A stretch of DNA of 41,674 bases from Streptococcus orisasini (GTDB lineage: Bacteria; Bacillota; Bacilli; Lactobacillales; Streptococcaceae): NCBI RefSeq assembly GCF_001431045.1, contig NZ_BCLE01000016.1:1-41674 (forward strand), in the 5' to 3' direction. Of the stretch, positions 17,429-25,759 are shown piece by piece; position 1 is the stretch's first letter, and each line of letters opens with the position of its first letter. A model generated the notes under the pieces. It did no database searches. It was not told the origin of the DNA and saw nothing but the letters and a program-made list of their open reading frames with translations. Both the position numbers and the translations under genes were made by a program.

Positions 17429-18760
17429 ATGTCTAAAACCATTCACTTTATTGGAATCAAAGGCTCAGGAATGAGTGCCTTGGCACTGATGCTTCATCAA
17501 ATGGGGTACAAGGTGCAGGGAAGTGATGTGGATAAGTATTATTTTACCCAGCATGGTCTTGAAAAAGCAGGTATTTCCATCATGCCATTTGCAGAAGCTA
17601 ATATTACTGATGATATGGAAATTATTGCAGGAAATGCTTTCAGGGAAGATAATAACATTGAAGTGGCTTATGCTATCAAAAATGGCTATCAATTCAAGCG
17701 TTATCATGAATTTTTAGGTCAATTCATGCGCCAGTTTACCAGCCTTGGTGTGGCAGGAGCTCATGGTAAGACTTCAACAACTGGCCTTTTAGCTCACGTC
17801 TTAAAAAACATTACAGACACCAGCTATCTCATTGGTGATGGCACTGGGCGCGGTTTGGCCAACAGCCATTACTTTGTTTTTGAGTCTGATGAATACGAGC
17901 GTCATTTTATGCCTTATCATCCGGAATATTCTATCATCACGAACATTGACTTTGACCATCCTGATTACTTTACCAGTGTAGATGATGTTTTTGATGCCTT
18001 TAACGACTATGCCAAACAGGTTAAAAAAGGCCTTTTTGTCTATGGTGAGGATCCTTACCTACGCAAAATAACTTCTCCAGCACCAATTTATTATTATGGT
18101 TTTAAAGAAGATAATGATTTTGTTGCCTATGACATTATGAGAAATACTAATGGTTCTGATTTCAAGGTCAGACATGGCCAAGATGAACTCGGACGTTTTC
18201 ATATACCGGCTTTTGGCCGTCACAATGTTTTAAATGCAACAGCTGTCATTGCTAATTTGTATACTGCCGGTGTTGATATGGAATTGGTAGCTCAGCATCT
18301 GCGGACTTTCTCCGGTGTTAAGCGCCGTTTCTCAGAAAAACGCATCAACGATACGACTATTATTGATGACTTCGCACATCATCCAACCGAAATTATCGCG
18401 ACACTGGATGCGGCTCGGCAAAAGTATCCATCAAAAGAAATTGTGGCTATTTTTCAACCTCATACCTTTACAAGGACTATTGCGCTGTTAGACGATTTTG
18501 CGCAGGCTTTAAATGAGGCAGACAGCGTCTATCTTGCACAAATCTATGGTTCTGCGCGTGAAGAAGATCACGGTGATGTCAAAGTGGAAGACTTGGCAGA
18601 AAAGATTATTAAGCCAGCTAAGGTTATCACTGTTGAAAATGTTTCTCCTCTTTTAGACCATGATAATGCTGTCTATGTCTTTATGGGAGCAGGAGATATT
18701 CAGCTTTACGAGCGTTCCTTTGAAGAACTCTTATCCAATTTGACTAAGAATATGCAATAA
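17429..18760 (+). CDS. murC: UDP-N-acetylmuramate-L-alanine ligase MurC
   Basis: ATP-dependent ligase that adds L-alanine to UDP-MurNAc, the first peptide step in peptidoglycan synthesis. Domains are visible in order: N-terminal Rossmann [20 protein letters not shown], the ATPase P-loop [18 protein letters not shown], central [16 protein letters not shown], and C-terminal [18 protein letters not shown]. The start is ATG 17429 after AGAGGAGA; an in-frame ATG at 17396 lies in the previous gene. The 443-residue length is standard. Confidence 0.97.
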   Translation: MSKTIHFIGIKGSGMSALALMLHQMGYKVQGSDVDKYYFTQHGLEKAGISIMPFAEANITDDMEIIAGNAFREDNNIEVAYAIKNGYQFKRYHEFLGQFMRQFTSLGVAGAHGKTSTTGLLAHVLKNITDTSYLIGDGTGRGLANSHYFVFESDEYERHFMPYHPEYSIITNIDFDHPDYFTSVDDVFDAFNDYAKQVKKGLFVYGEDPYLRKITSPAPIYYYGFKEDNDFVAYDIMRNTNGSDFKVRHGQDELGRFHIPAFGRHNVLNATAVIANLYTAGVDMELVAQHLRTFSGVKRRFSEKRINDTTIIDDFAHHPTEIIATLDAARQKYPSKEIVAIFQPHTFTRTIALLDDFAQALNEADSVYLAQIYGSAREEDHGDVKVEDLAEKIIKPAKVITVENVSPLLDHDNAVYVFMGAGDIQLYERSFEELLSNLTKNMQ

Positions 18761-18762
18761 AA

Positions 18763-18799
18763 TAAAGGGTTACTTTACTTTTTAGTAAAGCCCTTTTTT
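18763..18799 (+). terminator. murC terminator
   Basis: Stem AAAGGG-(TTA bulge)-CTTTAC pairing with GTAAAG-CCCTTT, followed by TTTTTTC. It starts a few bases past the murC stop and overlaps the region just before the acetyltransferase ribosome-binding site, so some read-through is likely. Confidence 0.8.
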
Positions 18800-18814
18800 C
18801 TAAAAGGAGAAAAA

Positions 18815-19306
18815 ATGCTGATTAGACAAGTTCAGCTGGCTGATTTAGAAGCAGTCAATCGCATTGAAGCGGAAAACTTTTCGGCTGCTGAGGCTGCAGC
18901 GCCTGAGGCCATGAAAGAACGGATCGAAAAAATAGCAGACACTTTTTTGGTCGCAGAGCAAGATGATCAGCTTGTAGGCTATATTGAAGGTCCTGTGGTT
19001 ATGTGCCGTTACCTGACAGATGATTTGTTTCAAACAGTTCAGACCAATCCACCCCAGTCTGGTTATATTGCTGTCACTAGCCTTTCTGTAGCTAAAGATT
19101 TTCAGAAGCAGGGAATTGGGACGACGCTGCTAGCAGTCCTTAAGGATTTGGCTGTTGCACAAAAACGTTTAGGAATTAGTCTAACCTGTCACGAACATTT
19201 AATTTCTTATTATGAAATGAATGGCTTTACAGATGAAGGACTCTCGACGTCAAATCATGGCGGCAGTACTTGGTACAATATGGTCTGGGATAATCCTGAA
19301 GCTTGA
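18815..19306 (+). CDS. GNAT-family N-acetyltransferase
   Basis: Acetyl-CoA-dependent N-acetyltransferase of unknown substrate. It is 163 residues and has the acetyl-CoA pyrophosphate-binding motif SVAKDFQKQGIGTTLLAVLK. The closing segment LTCHEHLISYYEMNGF resembles the arylalkylamine-acetyltransferase-like branch of the family. ATG follows AAAGGAGA by a few bases. The position between murC and mltG is shared by streptococci, but that does not fix its substrate. Confidence 0.85.
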   Translation: MLIRQVQLADLEAVNRIEAENFSAAEAAAPEAMKERIEKIADTFLVAEQDDQLVGYIEGPVVMCRYLTDDLFQTVQTNPPQSGYIAVTSLSVAKDFQKQGIGTTLLAVLKDLAVAQKRLGISLTCHEHLISYYEMNGFTDEGLSTSNHGGSTWYNMVWDNPEA

Positions 19307-19343
19307 TTTTTAGTTACATAGCTGTAACAAAAAATTGGTAAGA

Positions 19344-19372
19344 TTGCCTTTAAAGCGTTTTTAGGTTATAAT
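19344..19372 (+). promoter_or_regulatory. mltG promoter
   Basis: -35 TTGCCT at 19344-19349, 17-base spacer, -10 TATAAT at 19367-19372. AGGAGG and the TTG start of mltG follow within about 30 bases. Confidence 0.7.
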
Positions 19373-19402
19373 AGCCTGTGATAAACATTAGGAGGTTAAG
19401 CT

Positions 19403-21382
19403 TTGACTGATCATATCTTTAATGACAAAGAGAAGAAAAAAGCTCAACAGACAAAAAGTTTTAAAGAACAGATATTAGCAGATATGGAGAAGGCTCGCAG
19501 GAAACGTAAAGCTCGGCAGTCAGAAACAGAAGAACGTGAGAGTTCATCTGCCAGCAATTTCCAGCAGTCTCAAGAGTCACTCAGCACGACAGCAAAGGAA
19601 GAAAAAGCACCTACTGTTATGCCTGTTCCAGAAGGGAAGATTACAGATGAGGTTGTAGATGATGTTTTATCCAATTTAGATGAAATCTTTTCGCCAGAGT
19701 CAAATGCTGCTCCGGTAGATAATAAAAAGACGGCCGCTCAAAAAACGTCACATTCGGTTAAGCGTTCAGATTCTGTCCCATCATCAAAGGAACCTCAAAA
19801 TACTAAATCCCATCCATCTGAAAAGCTTCAATCTAATCTTGCTGATACTGTTTCAGAAGCGCTCATCGCTAAGGCTTCTTCTGATAATTTAGAGGTAAAG
19901 GTCAAAACAACAGACAATTGGATTGATGATGGAAAGGCGGAGGATTGGCAATTACCTTCTGATTTTATAGAAAAACATCAAAACAAAAATAATACCGAGG
20001 AAGAGACCAAAGAATTACTTGTGTCAGATTTGGTGTCTAAGTCTGAACCAGAATCTCAGTCTAAACCTAAAGATAAAGAAAAGCCAGAAAAAACGCCTGA
20101 ACCTGAGCCTAAAGGGAAAGAAGAGGAGGCAGCTACAATTACTAAAAAACCTCAAAAATCTAAAGGTAAGCAATCTTCTAAGAAAAAAGCTTCTAAGAAG
20201 AAAACGGCCAACCTGAATCAGAAACGGCAGCAGCGGCACAAAAAAACAAACAGACTGGCAAGAAAAATTTCAACCGTCTTAATAACTTTGATTCTTATTT
20301 TGCTGCTAGGATTTGGAGGGCTTGGCTATTATTATGTTTCAAGTGCCCTCAAGCCTTTGGACGCTAAATCGACCAAGTATATTCAAGTAGAAATTCCAAG
20401 TGGCTCAGGAAATCGAATGATTGGCCAGATTCTTGAAAAGGCTGGTGTTATTAAAAATGCAGCTGTTTTCAACTACTATACCAAATTCCGTAATTATGGC
20501 AATCTGCAGAGCGGTTATTATAATTTGCAAAAAAGCATGTCCTTGGATGACATCGCTAAAGCCCTTCAAAAGGGCGGAACAACGACACCTCAGGCTCCTG
20601 TTATGGGGAAAATTTTGATTCCTGAAGGTTATACCATTAAGCAAATTTCCCGAGCGATCACCAAGAATGCCAATACCAAGAAAAAAACAGATAAAACGCC
20701 TTTTACGTCAAAAGAATTTTTAGAGACAATTAAAAATAAAGATTTTATCAGCAGGATGGTGAAGAAATATCCTAAACTCTTGGGCAGTCTGCCGGATGCT
20801 TCTAAGGTAGATTATCAGTTGGAGGGCTACCTGTTCCCAGCCACCTATAATTATGAAAAGAAAACCAGTGTTGAAGATTTGATTGACAGCATGCTGGCTG
20901 CTATGGATGCCAATATGCAAAATTATTATGATACAATTGAATCAAAAGGCAAGAATGTCAATGAGATTTTGACAATGGCTTCCCTAGTTGAAAAGGAAGG
21001 GTCAACAGATGATGATCGTAGAAAAATTGCCAGCGTCTTCTACAATCGTATTGACCAAGACATGCCTCTTCAGTCCAATATTGCTATTCTTTATGCAATG
21101 GGGAAACTAGGTGAAAAAACAACCTTAAAAGAGGATGCTAATATTGACACTAAAATCAATTCCCCTTACAATGTTTATACTAACAAGGGCTTGATGCCTG
21201 GTGCAGTAGATAATCCTGGCCTGTCCGCAATTAAAGCAACAGTGGAGCCAGAATCTACAGATAATCTTTATTTTGTAGCAGATGTTACAACAGGTGAAGT
21301 TTACTATGCTAAAACCTTCGAAGAGCACTCTGCTAATGTTGAAAAATATGTCAACAAGAAAATAGATGACTCAAGCAAATGA
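19403..21382 (+). CDS. mltG: Endolytic murein transglycosylase MltG, long cytoplasmic form
   Basis: YceG/MltG family enzyme that cleaves nascent glycan strands at the membrane, in pneumococcus part of the peripheral wall machinery. The 659-residue protein starts at TTG 19403, preceded by AGGAGG. Residues 1-288 are hydrophilic, rich in Lys, Glu, Ser and Pro and cytoplasmic. One membrane helix follows at about 290-313 (STVLITLILILLLGFGGLGY), then the extracellular LysM-like and YceG domains. The catalytic Glu lies in MASLVEKEGS at about residue 530. The long cytoplasmic part is typical for streptococci but variable in sequence. Confidence 0.93.
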   Translation: MTDHIFNDKEKKKAQQTKSFKEQILADMEKARRKRKARQSETEERESSSASNFQQSQESLSTTAKEEKAPTVMPVPEGKITDEVVDDVLSNLDEIFSPESNAAPVDNKKTAAQKTSHSVKRSDSVPSSKEPQNTKSHPSEKLQSNLADTVSEALIAKASSDNLEVKVKTTDNWIDDGKAEDWQLPSDFIEKHQNKNNTEEETKELLVSDLVSKSEPESQSKPKDKEKPEKTPEPEPKGKEEEAATITKKPQKSKGKQSSKKKASKKKTANLNQKRQQRHKKTNRLARKISTVLITLILILLLGFGGLGYYYVSSALKPLDAKSTKYIQVEIPSGSGNRMIGQILEKAGVIKNAAVFNYYTKFRNYGNLQSGYYNLQKSMSLDDIAKALQKGGTTTPQAPVMGKILIPEGYTIKQISRAITKNANTKKKTDKTPFTSKEFLETIKNKDFISRMVKKYPKLLGSLPDASKVDYQLEGYLFPATYNYEKKTSVEDLIDSMLAAMDANMQNYYDTIESKGKNVNEILTMASLVEKEGSTDDDRRKIASVFYNRIDQDMPLQSNIAILYAMGKLGEKTTLKEDANIDTKINSPYNVYTNKGLMPGAVDNPGLSAIKATVEPESTDNLYFVADVTTGEVYYAKTFEEHSANVEKYVNKKIDDSSK

Positions 21383-21738
21383 GTCACTTAGAATGCTGGA
21401 GAATTTTATTTATTCCTTCCAGCATGAAGCAATCAATAGTCTTACCTTAAAGACAGCAAGCAGCTGACTTTTGCAGATTTGTACTTTTTAGATAGTACAG
21501 GCTTTCTGTAATTCAGTCGGTTTTACTTGCGCAGGGGTGGACGGCAAGCTTTGCAGCTTGAGTATTTGCAAAAGTTTGTCCCCACTCCCTTTTCATGTCC
21601 TTATACTCAATAAAAATCAAAATAGACTAGGTGACAAGCTGCAGACTGTACTAGGATACGGCAAAGCAAAGGAAGCAACCTATAGCTTTGATTTTTGAAG
21701 AGTGTTAAATATTTAAATATAGAAAAGAGAGAATACCT
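21383..21738. repeat. Repeat-like mltG-greA intergenic region
   Basis: No gene is seen in 356 bases. A degenerate palindromic element lies at 21603-21705: 19-base imperfect terminal inverted repeats (ATACTCAATAAAAATCAAA at the left, TTTGATTTTTGAAGAGTGT at the right) flank about 65 bases. This layout fits the miniature repeats scattered in streptococcal genomes. To its left are an 8-bp hairpin (21393-21400 with 21418-21425) and CAAGCT-TTGC-AGCTTG near 21550, then GTCCCCACTCCCTTTT, which resembles the AGTGGGA motif at 41470. The greA ribosome-binding site AAAAGAGAG is at the right end. Confidence 0.6.
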
Positions 21739-22221
21739 ATGTCAGAAAAAACTTATCCCATGACCCTTGCTGAAAAAGAAAAACTTGAGCAGGAACTCGA
21801 AGAATTAAAATTAGTTCGCCGTCCAGAGGTTATTGAGCGTATTAAAATTGCTCGTTCTTACGGTGATTTGTCAGAAAACAGTGAGTATGAAGCTGCCAAG
21901 GATGAACAGGCTTTTGTTGAGGGGCAGATTTCAAGTATTGAAACAAAGATTCGCTATGCTGAAATTGTTGACAGCGATGCCGTGGCTAAAAATGAAGTTG
22001 CCATCGGCAAAACGGTTGTTGTCCGTGAAGTCGGCACAACAGATGAAGATACTTATTCTATTGTTGGTGCTGCCGGTGCAGATGTCTTTGCTGGGAAGAT
22101 TTCTAATGAAAGTCCTATTGCGCAGGCCTTGATTGGAAAGAAAACTGGAGATAAGGTAATGATTGAGTCTCCAGCAGGCAGCTATGAAGTTGAAATTATT
22201 AAAGTTAGAAAATCAAATTAA
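21739..22221 (+). CDS. greA: Transcription elongation factor GreA
   Basis: Enters the RNA polymerase secondary channel and stimulates cleavage of backtracked transcripts. The 160-residue protein has the N-terminal coiled-coil domain with the tip acidic pair in [18 protein letters not shown] and the C-terminal FKBP-like domain with [20 protein letters not shown]. Length and motifs are standard. The gene is followed by a strong bidirectional terminator shared with the convergent yidC gene. Confidence 0.97.
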   Translation: MSEKTYPMTLAEKEKLEQELEELKLVRRPEVIERIKIARSYGDLSENSEYEAAKDEQAFVEGQISSIETKIRYAEIVDSDAVAKNEVAIGKTVVVREVGTTDEDTYSIVGAAGADVFAGKISNESPIAQALIGKKTGDKVMIESPAGSYEVEIIKVRKSN

Positions 22222-22226
22222 TTAAA

Positions 22227-22275
22227 AGTCATATAAAAAGAGTCTGCACAATGAACAGACTCTTTTTATATGACT
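22227..22275. terminator. Bidirectional greA/yidC terminator
   Basis: A perfect 20-bp stem (22227-22246 with 22256-22275) with a 9-base loop. AAAAAG on one arm and CTTTTT on the other give a U-run in both directions, so it can end the convergent greA and yidC transcripts. The stem is unusually long and mismatch-free. Confidence 0.9.
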
Positions 22276-22340
22276 AAGTTTACTAAGGAACAAATCGATT
22301 GCCTTAAAAAATTGCTGCTTAAAATTGTTCTTTTGCAGGT

Positions 22341-23273
22341 CTATTTTCTGCTGCGCTGTTTACCAGCATTGCGGTTTGATTTGTGCTTTCTAGGAGCTGT
22401 AATTGCTTGGCTGCTAGCCGCATTTTTAGGAGTAACATCTTTACGGGTATTAGATTTGAACGGTTTAGGAGGATTCTTTTCAAATTCCTCATCAATCTGT
22501 TGGCGAAGTTTAGGCTTGATAATATGATTTGTCAGCAACTGCTGAATAAGTCCAAAAACACCACTGATTAGCCAGTAGAGGGCACCCCCAGCAGGAGCAC
22601 TCATGGAAATGAATATCATCATAATGGGCATGACCAACATCATGCCTTTCATTTGCTGCTGCTGTGTTTCAGGGACACTTCGCGCAGATAGCCATGATTG
22701 GATAAAGTAAAGAATTCCGATAGTGATTGTGATAATCAGACTTGGGCTGCCAAGATTAATGCCAAGAAAACTGTGGCCGGCAATTCCTTTGGTATAGCGG
22801 GTAGCATAGAAAAGAGCCGAGAAGAAAGGCATCTGAATTAAGAGGGGCAGACATCCAAAACTGCCAAACATGCTGATGCCGTAGTGTCGCTGAGCTTCCA
22901 TCAGCTCAGTCTGCGCTGCTAATTTTTCTTCCTGTGTCTGAGCCTTCTTCATTCGTTCTTGAATAGGGTCAAAAACAGGTTTAAGGTAGGCCATTTTTTC
23001 TGTTTGATAGGTCATTTTTTTGACTTGGCTCAGCCCCAATGGCAGAATGAGCAGACGGACAACAATAGTAACAATAATGATTGCAAAGCCAAAGCCGATT
23101 CCTAAGTCATTGGCCAAATATTTAATAACATTGCCCATGGGCTCAACTAAAAGGTTGTAGACCCAGCCATCACCGGTCGGTTTGCCGTTTTTAGTCTGTA
23201 CGCAGCCCGATAAGAAAAAGAGCATTGACAGAGCTAAGCCTGAAAATAAAAGTCGTTTATAAGTTTTTTTCAC
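22341..23273 (-). CDS. yidC: Membrane protein insertase YidC (YidC2-type lipoprotein)
   Basis: Oxa1/YidC/Alb3 insertase that places proteins in the membrane with or without SecYEG. A lipoprotein signal with lipobox LSGC (Cys24) opens the 310-residue protein. The first core helix carries the conserved Arg in TIVVRLLILPLGL; further helices include PLLIQMPFFSALFYAT. The C-terminal tail from about residue 270 is strongly basic, ending KQRSRK, which suggests the YidC2 type that contacts ribosomes. The acylphosphatase gene lies upstream on the same strand. Confidence 0.94.
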   Translation of the reverse strand: MKKTYKRLLFSGLALSMLFFLSGCVQTKNGKPTGDGWVYNLLVEPMGNVIKYLANDLGIGFGFAIIIVTIVVRLLILPLGLSQVKKMTYQTEKMAYLKPVFDPIQERMKKAQTQEEKLAAQTELMEAQRHYGISMFGSFGCLPLLIQMPFFSALFYATRYTKGIAGHSFLGINLGSPSLIITITIGILYFIQSWLSARSVPETQQQQMKGMMLVMPIMMIFISMSAPAGGALYWLISGVFGLIQQLLTNHIIKPKLRQQIDEEFEKNPPKPFKSNTRKDVTPKNAASSQAITAPRKHKSNRNAGKQRSRK

Positions 23274-23363
23274 GATAATCTTCCTTTGTTTTAATAATAC
23301 CTATCTATTTTACTGTTTTTTGCTAAAATTCTCAATAGTTCTTAGGAATGATTTTAGACTAAG

Positions 23364-23642
23364 TTAATTAGCCATTCTAAAATCGTGATAATCAGCAAAA
23401 TTAGCCATATTGACATCTACGTAAGTCACTTTTGAAAAAGGTGAGGGACCTTTTCTGACTTCCTGGATAAATTTCGCAATTTTTTCAGAACTTTCAGACT
23501 GTGCTAAAATTTCAACCGTACCATCATCATTATTCCAAACACGGCCGTAAATATCACCTATTTCCAAAGCAAGACTGTAGGTTGAATAGCGAAAACCGAC
23601 ACCTTGGACACGGCCTGAGACGACTAATCTGACTTTTTGCAT
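23364..23642 (-). CDS. acyP: Acylphosphatase
   Basis: Hydrolyses carboxyl-phosphate bonds such as those of acetyl phosphate or 1,3-bisphosphoglycerate. The 92-residue protein has the signature GRVQGVGFRYST with the phosphate-binding Arg, and VWNNDDGTVEI with the catalytic Asn. The length is normal. Ribosome-binding sequence AAAGGAG is present upstream on the minus strand. It is divergent from the methyltransferase gene by only 32 bases; the two promoters must overlap. Confidence 0.95.
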   Translation of the reverse strand: MQKVRLVVSGRVQGVGFRYSTYSLALEIGDIYGRVWNNDDGTVEILAQSESSEKIAKFIQEVRKGPSPFSKVTYVDVNMANFADYHDFRMAN

Positions 23643-23659
23643 ACTTCTTTCTCCTTTTT

Positions 23660-23668
23660 TGCTATAAT
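23660..23668 (+). promoter_or_regulatory. Extended -10 giving a probably leaderless transcript
   Basis: TGCTATAAT at 23660-23668 is a perfect extended -10. The methyltransferase ATG is at 23675, exactly where transcription should begin, and there is no Shine-Dalgarno between them. No consensus -35 is seen. The transcript would therefore start at or next to the start codon. Confidence 0.6.
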
Positions 23669-23674
23669 ATCCTT

Positions 23675-24415
23675 ATGACTATTATAACCTCAAAAGCCAA
23701 TTCCTTGGTTAAAAAAACGAAAAAATTATTACAAAAAAAATACCGCAAAGAGTCCTATTTAATCGAAGGCTGGCATCTTTTTGAAGAGGCTAAGGCTCAT
23801 GGGGCTGAAATTCTAAATGTTTTTGTTTTACAGGACTATGCTTTTAAGGTGGTCGACTTAGCCAATGTTTTTATTGTATCAGAGGATATTTTAAAAGATT
23901 TGTCTGCCTCAAAAACACCGCAAGGAATTGTTGCTGAAGTGGCTTTGCCCGAGTCAAAGCTGCCGCAGGACTTTCAGGGGAAATATCTGATTTTAGAGGA
24001 TGTTCAAGATCCTGGAAATGTAGGAACCATGATTCGAACAGCTGATGCCGCTGGTTTTGATGCTGTCTTTATTTCTGAAAAGACGGCTGATATCTATAAT
24101 CTAAAAACCCTTCGTTCCATGCAGGGCAGTCATTTTCATCTGCCTGTCTACAGGGTTAAGCTGCTAGATGTAATGGTACTTTTGAAAGAAGCCGGAGTTT
24201 TAACCATCGCTACGACCCTGTCGGAAAACTCTCTTGACTACCGAACTTTGGATAACAATGAAAACTTTGCACTGATTATGGGAAATGAGGGGCAAGGGAT
24301 TTCTCACGAAATGGCTAAGCAGGCGGATATTTTGACGCATATTAACATGCCTGGTCAGGCAGAAAGTCTGAATGTTGCCGTCGCTGCTGCCATAATTATT
24401 TTTAGCTTAATTTAA
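23675..24415 (+). CDS. SpoU/TrmH-family RNA 2'-O-methyltransferase
   Basis: SPOUT-class methyltransferase that methylates a ribose in rRNA or tRNA; the target base is not known from sequence. The 246-residue protein has an N-terminal substrate-binding domain (SYLIEGWHLFEEA) and the SpoU motifs: LEDVQDPGNVGTMIRTADAA, IMGNEGQGIS and NMPGQAESLNVAVAAAI, which form the trefoil knot. ATG at 23675 starts the conserved MTIITSKANSLVK; no Shine-Dalgarno is seen. The next gene starts 34 bases on with its own ribosome-binding site. Confidence 0.92.
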   Translation: MTIITSKANSLVKKTKKLLQKKYRKESYLIEGWHLFEEAKAHGAEILNVFVLQDYAFKVVDLANVFIVSEDILKDLSASKTPQGIVAEVALPESKLPQDFQGKYLILEDVQDPGNVGTMIRTADAAGFDAVFISEKTADIYNLKTLRSMQGSHFHLPVYRVKLLDVMVLLKEAGVLTIATTLSENSLDYRTLDNNENFALIMGNEGQGISHEMAKQADILTHINMPGQAESLNVAVAAAIIIFSLI

Positions 24416-24449
24416 GCTGATATGGTATAATGATAAAGAGGTGACCGTC

Positions 24450-24953
24450 ATGAAGAAATACGAACAGGACGAAGAATTCATGAAACTGGTAGGGCACTTA
24501 ATTGCCCATCCGCGTTTTAAAAAACTGGATGGAATTGTTCAGCACCATCATTCGACGCGTTCAGAGCATTCCATTAATGTCAGCTACACTAGTTACAAGA
24601 TCGCCAAAAAATTTGGCTGGGATGCCAGAAGCACTGCCCGCGGTGGGCTGCTGCACGATCTATTTTATTACGATTGGCGGGACACCAAGTTTAACAAAAG
24701 TCATGCCTGGGTGCATCCTAGGATTGCTGTTAAAAATGCCCGCAAGCTGACCAAGCTTAATAAAAGAGAAGAAGATATTATCTTAAAGCATATGTGGGGA
24801 GCTACTATTGCTCCGCCTCGTTATAAGGAAGGCTATATCGTAACCATGGTCGATAAATACTGGGCTATTAAGGAAGCAATAACCCCTTTGCGCAATAAGT
24901 GGCAAAAACGCCGTATCCTGCGTCGTAAGTTTTTGGGTAGTCACAATCATTAG
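24450..24953 (+). CDS. HD-domain hydrolase
   Basis: Predicted metal-dependent phosphohydrolase of the HD superfamily, 167 residues. Metal ligands are visible in HSTRSEHSINVS (His), GGLLHDLFYYDW (HD pair) and ILKHMWG (later His). The start ATG 24450 follows AGAGGTGA at a 6-base distance; an in-frame GTG at 24441 is inside that site and is rejected. The substrate, for example a nucleotide, is unknown. Confidence 0.85.
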   Translation: MKKYEQDEEFMKLVGHLIAHPRFKKLDGIVQHHHSTRSEHSINVSYTSYKIAKKFGWDARSTARGGLLHDLFYYDWRDTKFNKSHAWVHPRIAVKNARKLTKLNKREEDIILKHMWGATIAPPRYKEGYIVTMVDKYWAIKEAITPLRNKWQKRRILRRKFLGSHNH

Positions 24954-24974
24954 AAAATTTTTAGGAGAAAGTAA

Positions 24975-25664
24975 ATGGATAACAATACAATTTATACACA
25001 AAGCGACAGCAACATTAGCAGTTTCTTTGCGAAGATTTACGGTTTAGTCGGAATGGGAATTGGCCTGTCAGCTCTTGTTTCTTATTTGATGCTTTATGTT
25101 TTTCGAGACAATATGATAGCTATCATGGCAAATGCTTCTTGGATTTATTACCTGGCTATTTTTGGAGAACTTGCTTTGGTTCTTGTGGCTAGCAGTGCTG
25201 CCCGCAAAAATAGTCCTGCAGCTTTACCGCTGTTTCTGAGCTATTCTGCCTTGAATGGCTTTACTCTCAGTTTTATCATTGCTCTTTATACGCAGACAAC
25301 AGTTTTGCAGGCCTTTGTTTCATCAGCTGCTGTTTTCTTTGCAATGGCTCTTATCGGTGTCACCGTGAAAAAAGATTTGTCTGGTATGGCTAAGGCTTTG
25401 ATTGCTGCTTTAATTGGTATTATTATTGCCAGCCTGGTTAATATATTCATTGGCAGCGGTACGATGAGTTATGTCATTAGTATTCTTTCGGTATTGATTT
25501 TCTCAGGTCTCATTGCCTATGATAATCAGCTGATTAAACGTGTTTATGAACATACCGGCGGCAATGTCGGCGATGGTTGGGCTGTTTCAATGGCACTTAA
25601 CCTCTACCTTGATTTTATTAACTTATTCTTGAACTTTTTGCGCTTGTTTGGCAATCGTAATTGA
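24975..25664 (+). CDS. Bax1/BI-1-like (YccA/YbhL) membrane protein
   Basis: Integral membrane protein of the Bax-inhibitor-1/TMBIM family, 229 residues with about seven hydrophobic helices and a short hydrophilic N-terminus. The C-terminal part has [19 protein letters not shown] and [19 protein letters not shown], where the conserved acidic residues of the family lie. Family members are linked with calcium leak and pH-dependent gating, and in bacteria with FtsH. The role here is inferred only. AGGAGA lies 8 bases before the ATG. Confidence 0.88.
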   Translation: MDNNTIYTQSDSNISSFFAKIYGLVGMGIGLSALVSYLMLYVFRDNMIAIMANASWIYYLAIFGELALVLVASSAARKNSPAALPLFLSYSALNGFTLSFIIALYTQTTVLQAFVSSAAVFFAMALIGVTVKKDLSGMAKALIAALIGIIIASLVNIFIGSGTMSYVISILSVLIFSGLIAYDNQLIKRVYEHTGGNVGDGWAVSMALNLYLDFINLFLNFLRLFGNRN

Positions 25665-25682
25665 TAAGAAAATTTAAAATAA

Positions 25683-25717
25683 GGCATCTCAAAGTCAATT
25701 ATTTGAGATGATTTTTT
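25683..25717 (+). terminator. Terminator after the Bax1-like gene
   Basis: A 9-bp stem CATCTCAAA/TTTGAGATG (25685-25693 with 25702-25710) with loop GTCAATTA is followed by ATTTTTT. The sequence matches the fabM terminator at 3443-3480 almost base for base, including the loop. Confidence 0.85.
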
Positions 25718-25759
25718 AGTATAATCAAGACAAAAAGAAGAATTAGTGGGGTAATATCA

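Noticed and set aside
22270..22527. 85-codon plus-strand frame starting in the bidirectional terminator
   Set aside because: The first residues look protein-like (MTKFTKEQIDCLKK), but the start lies inside the terminator stem and the rest is the antisense of the yidC end.
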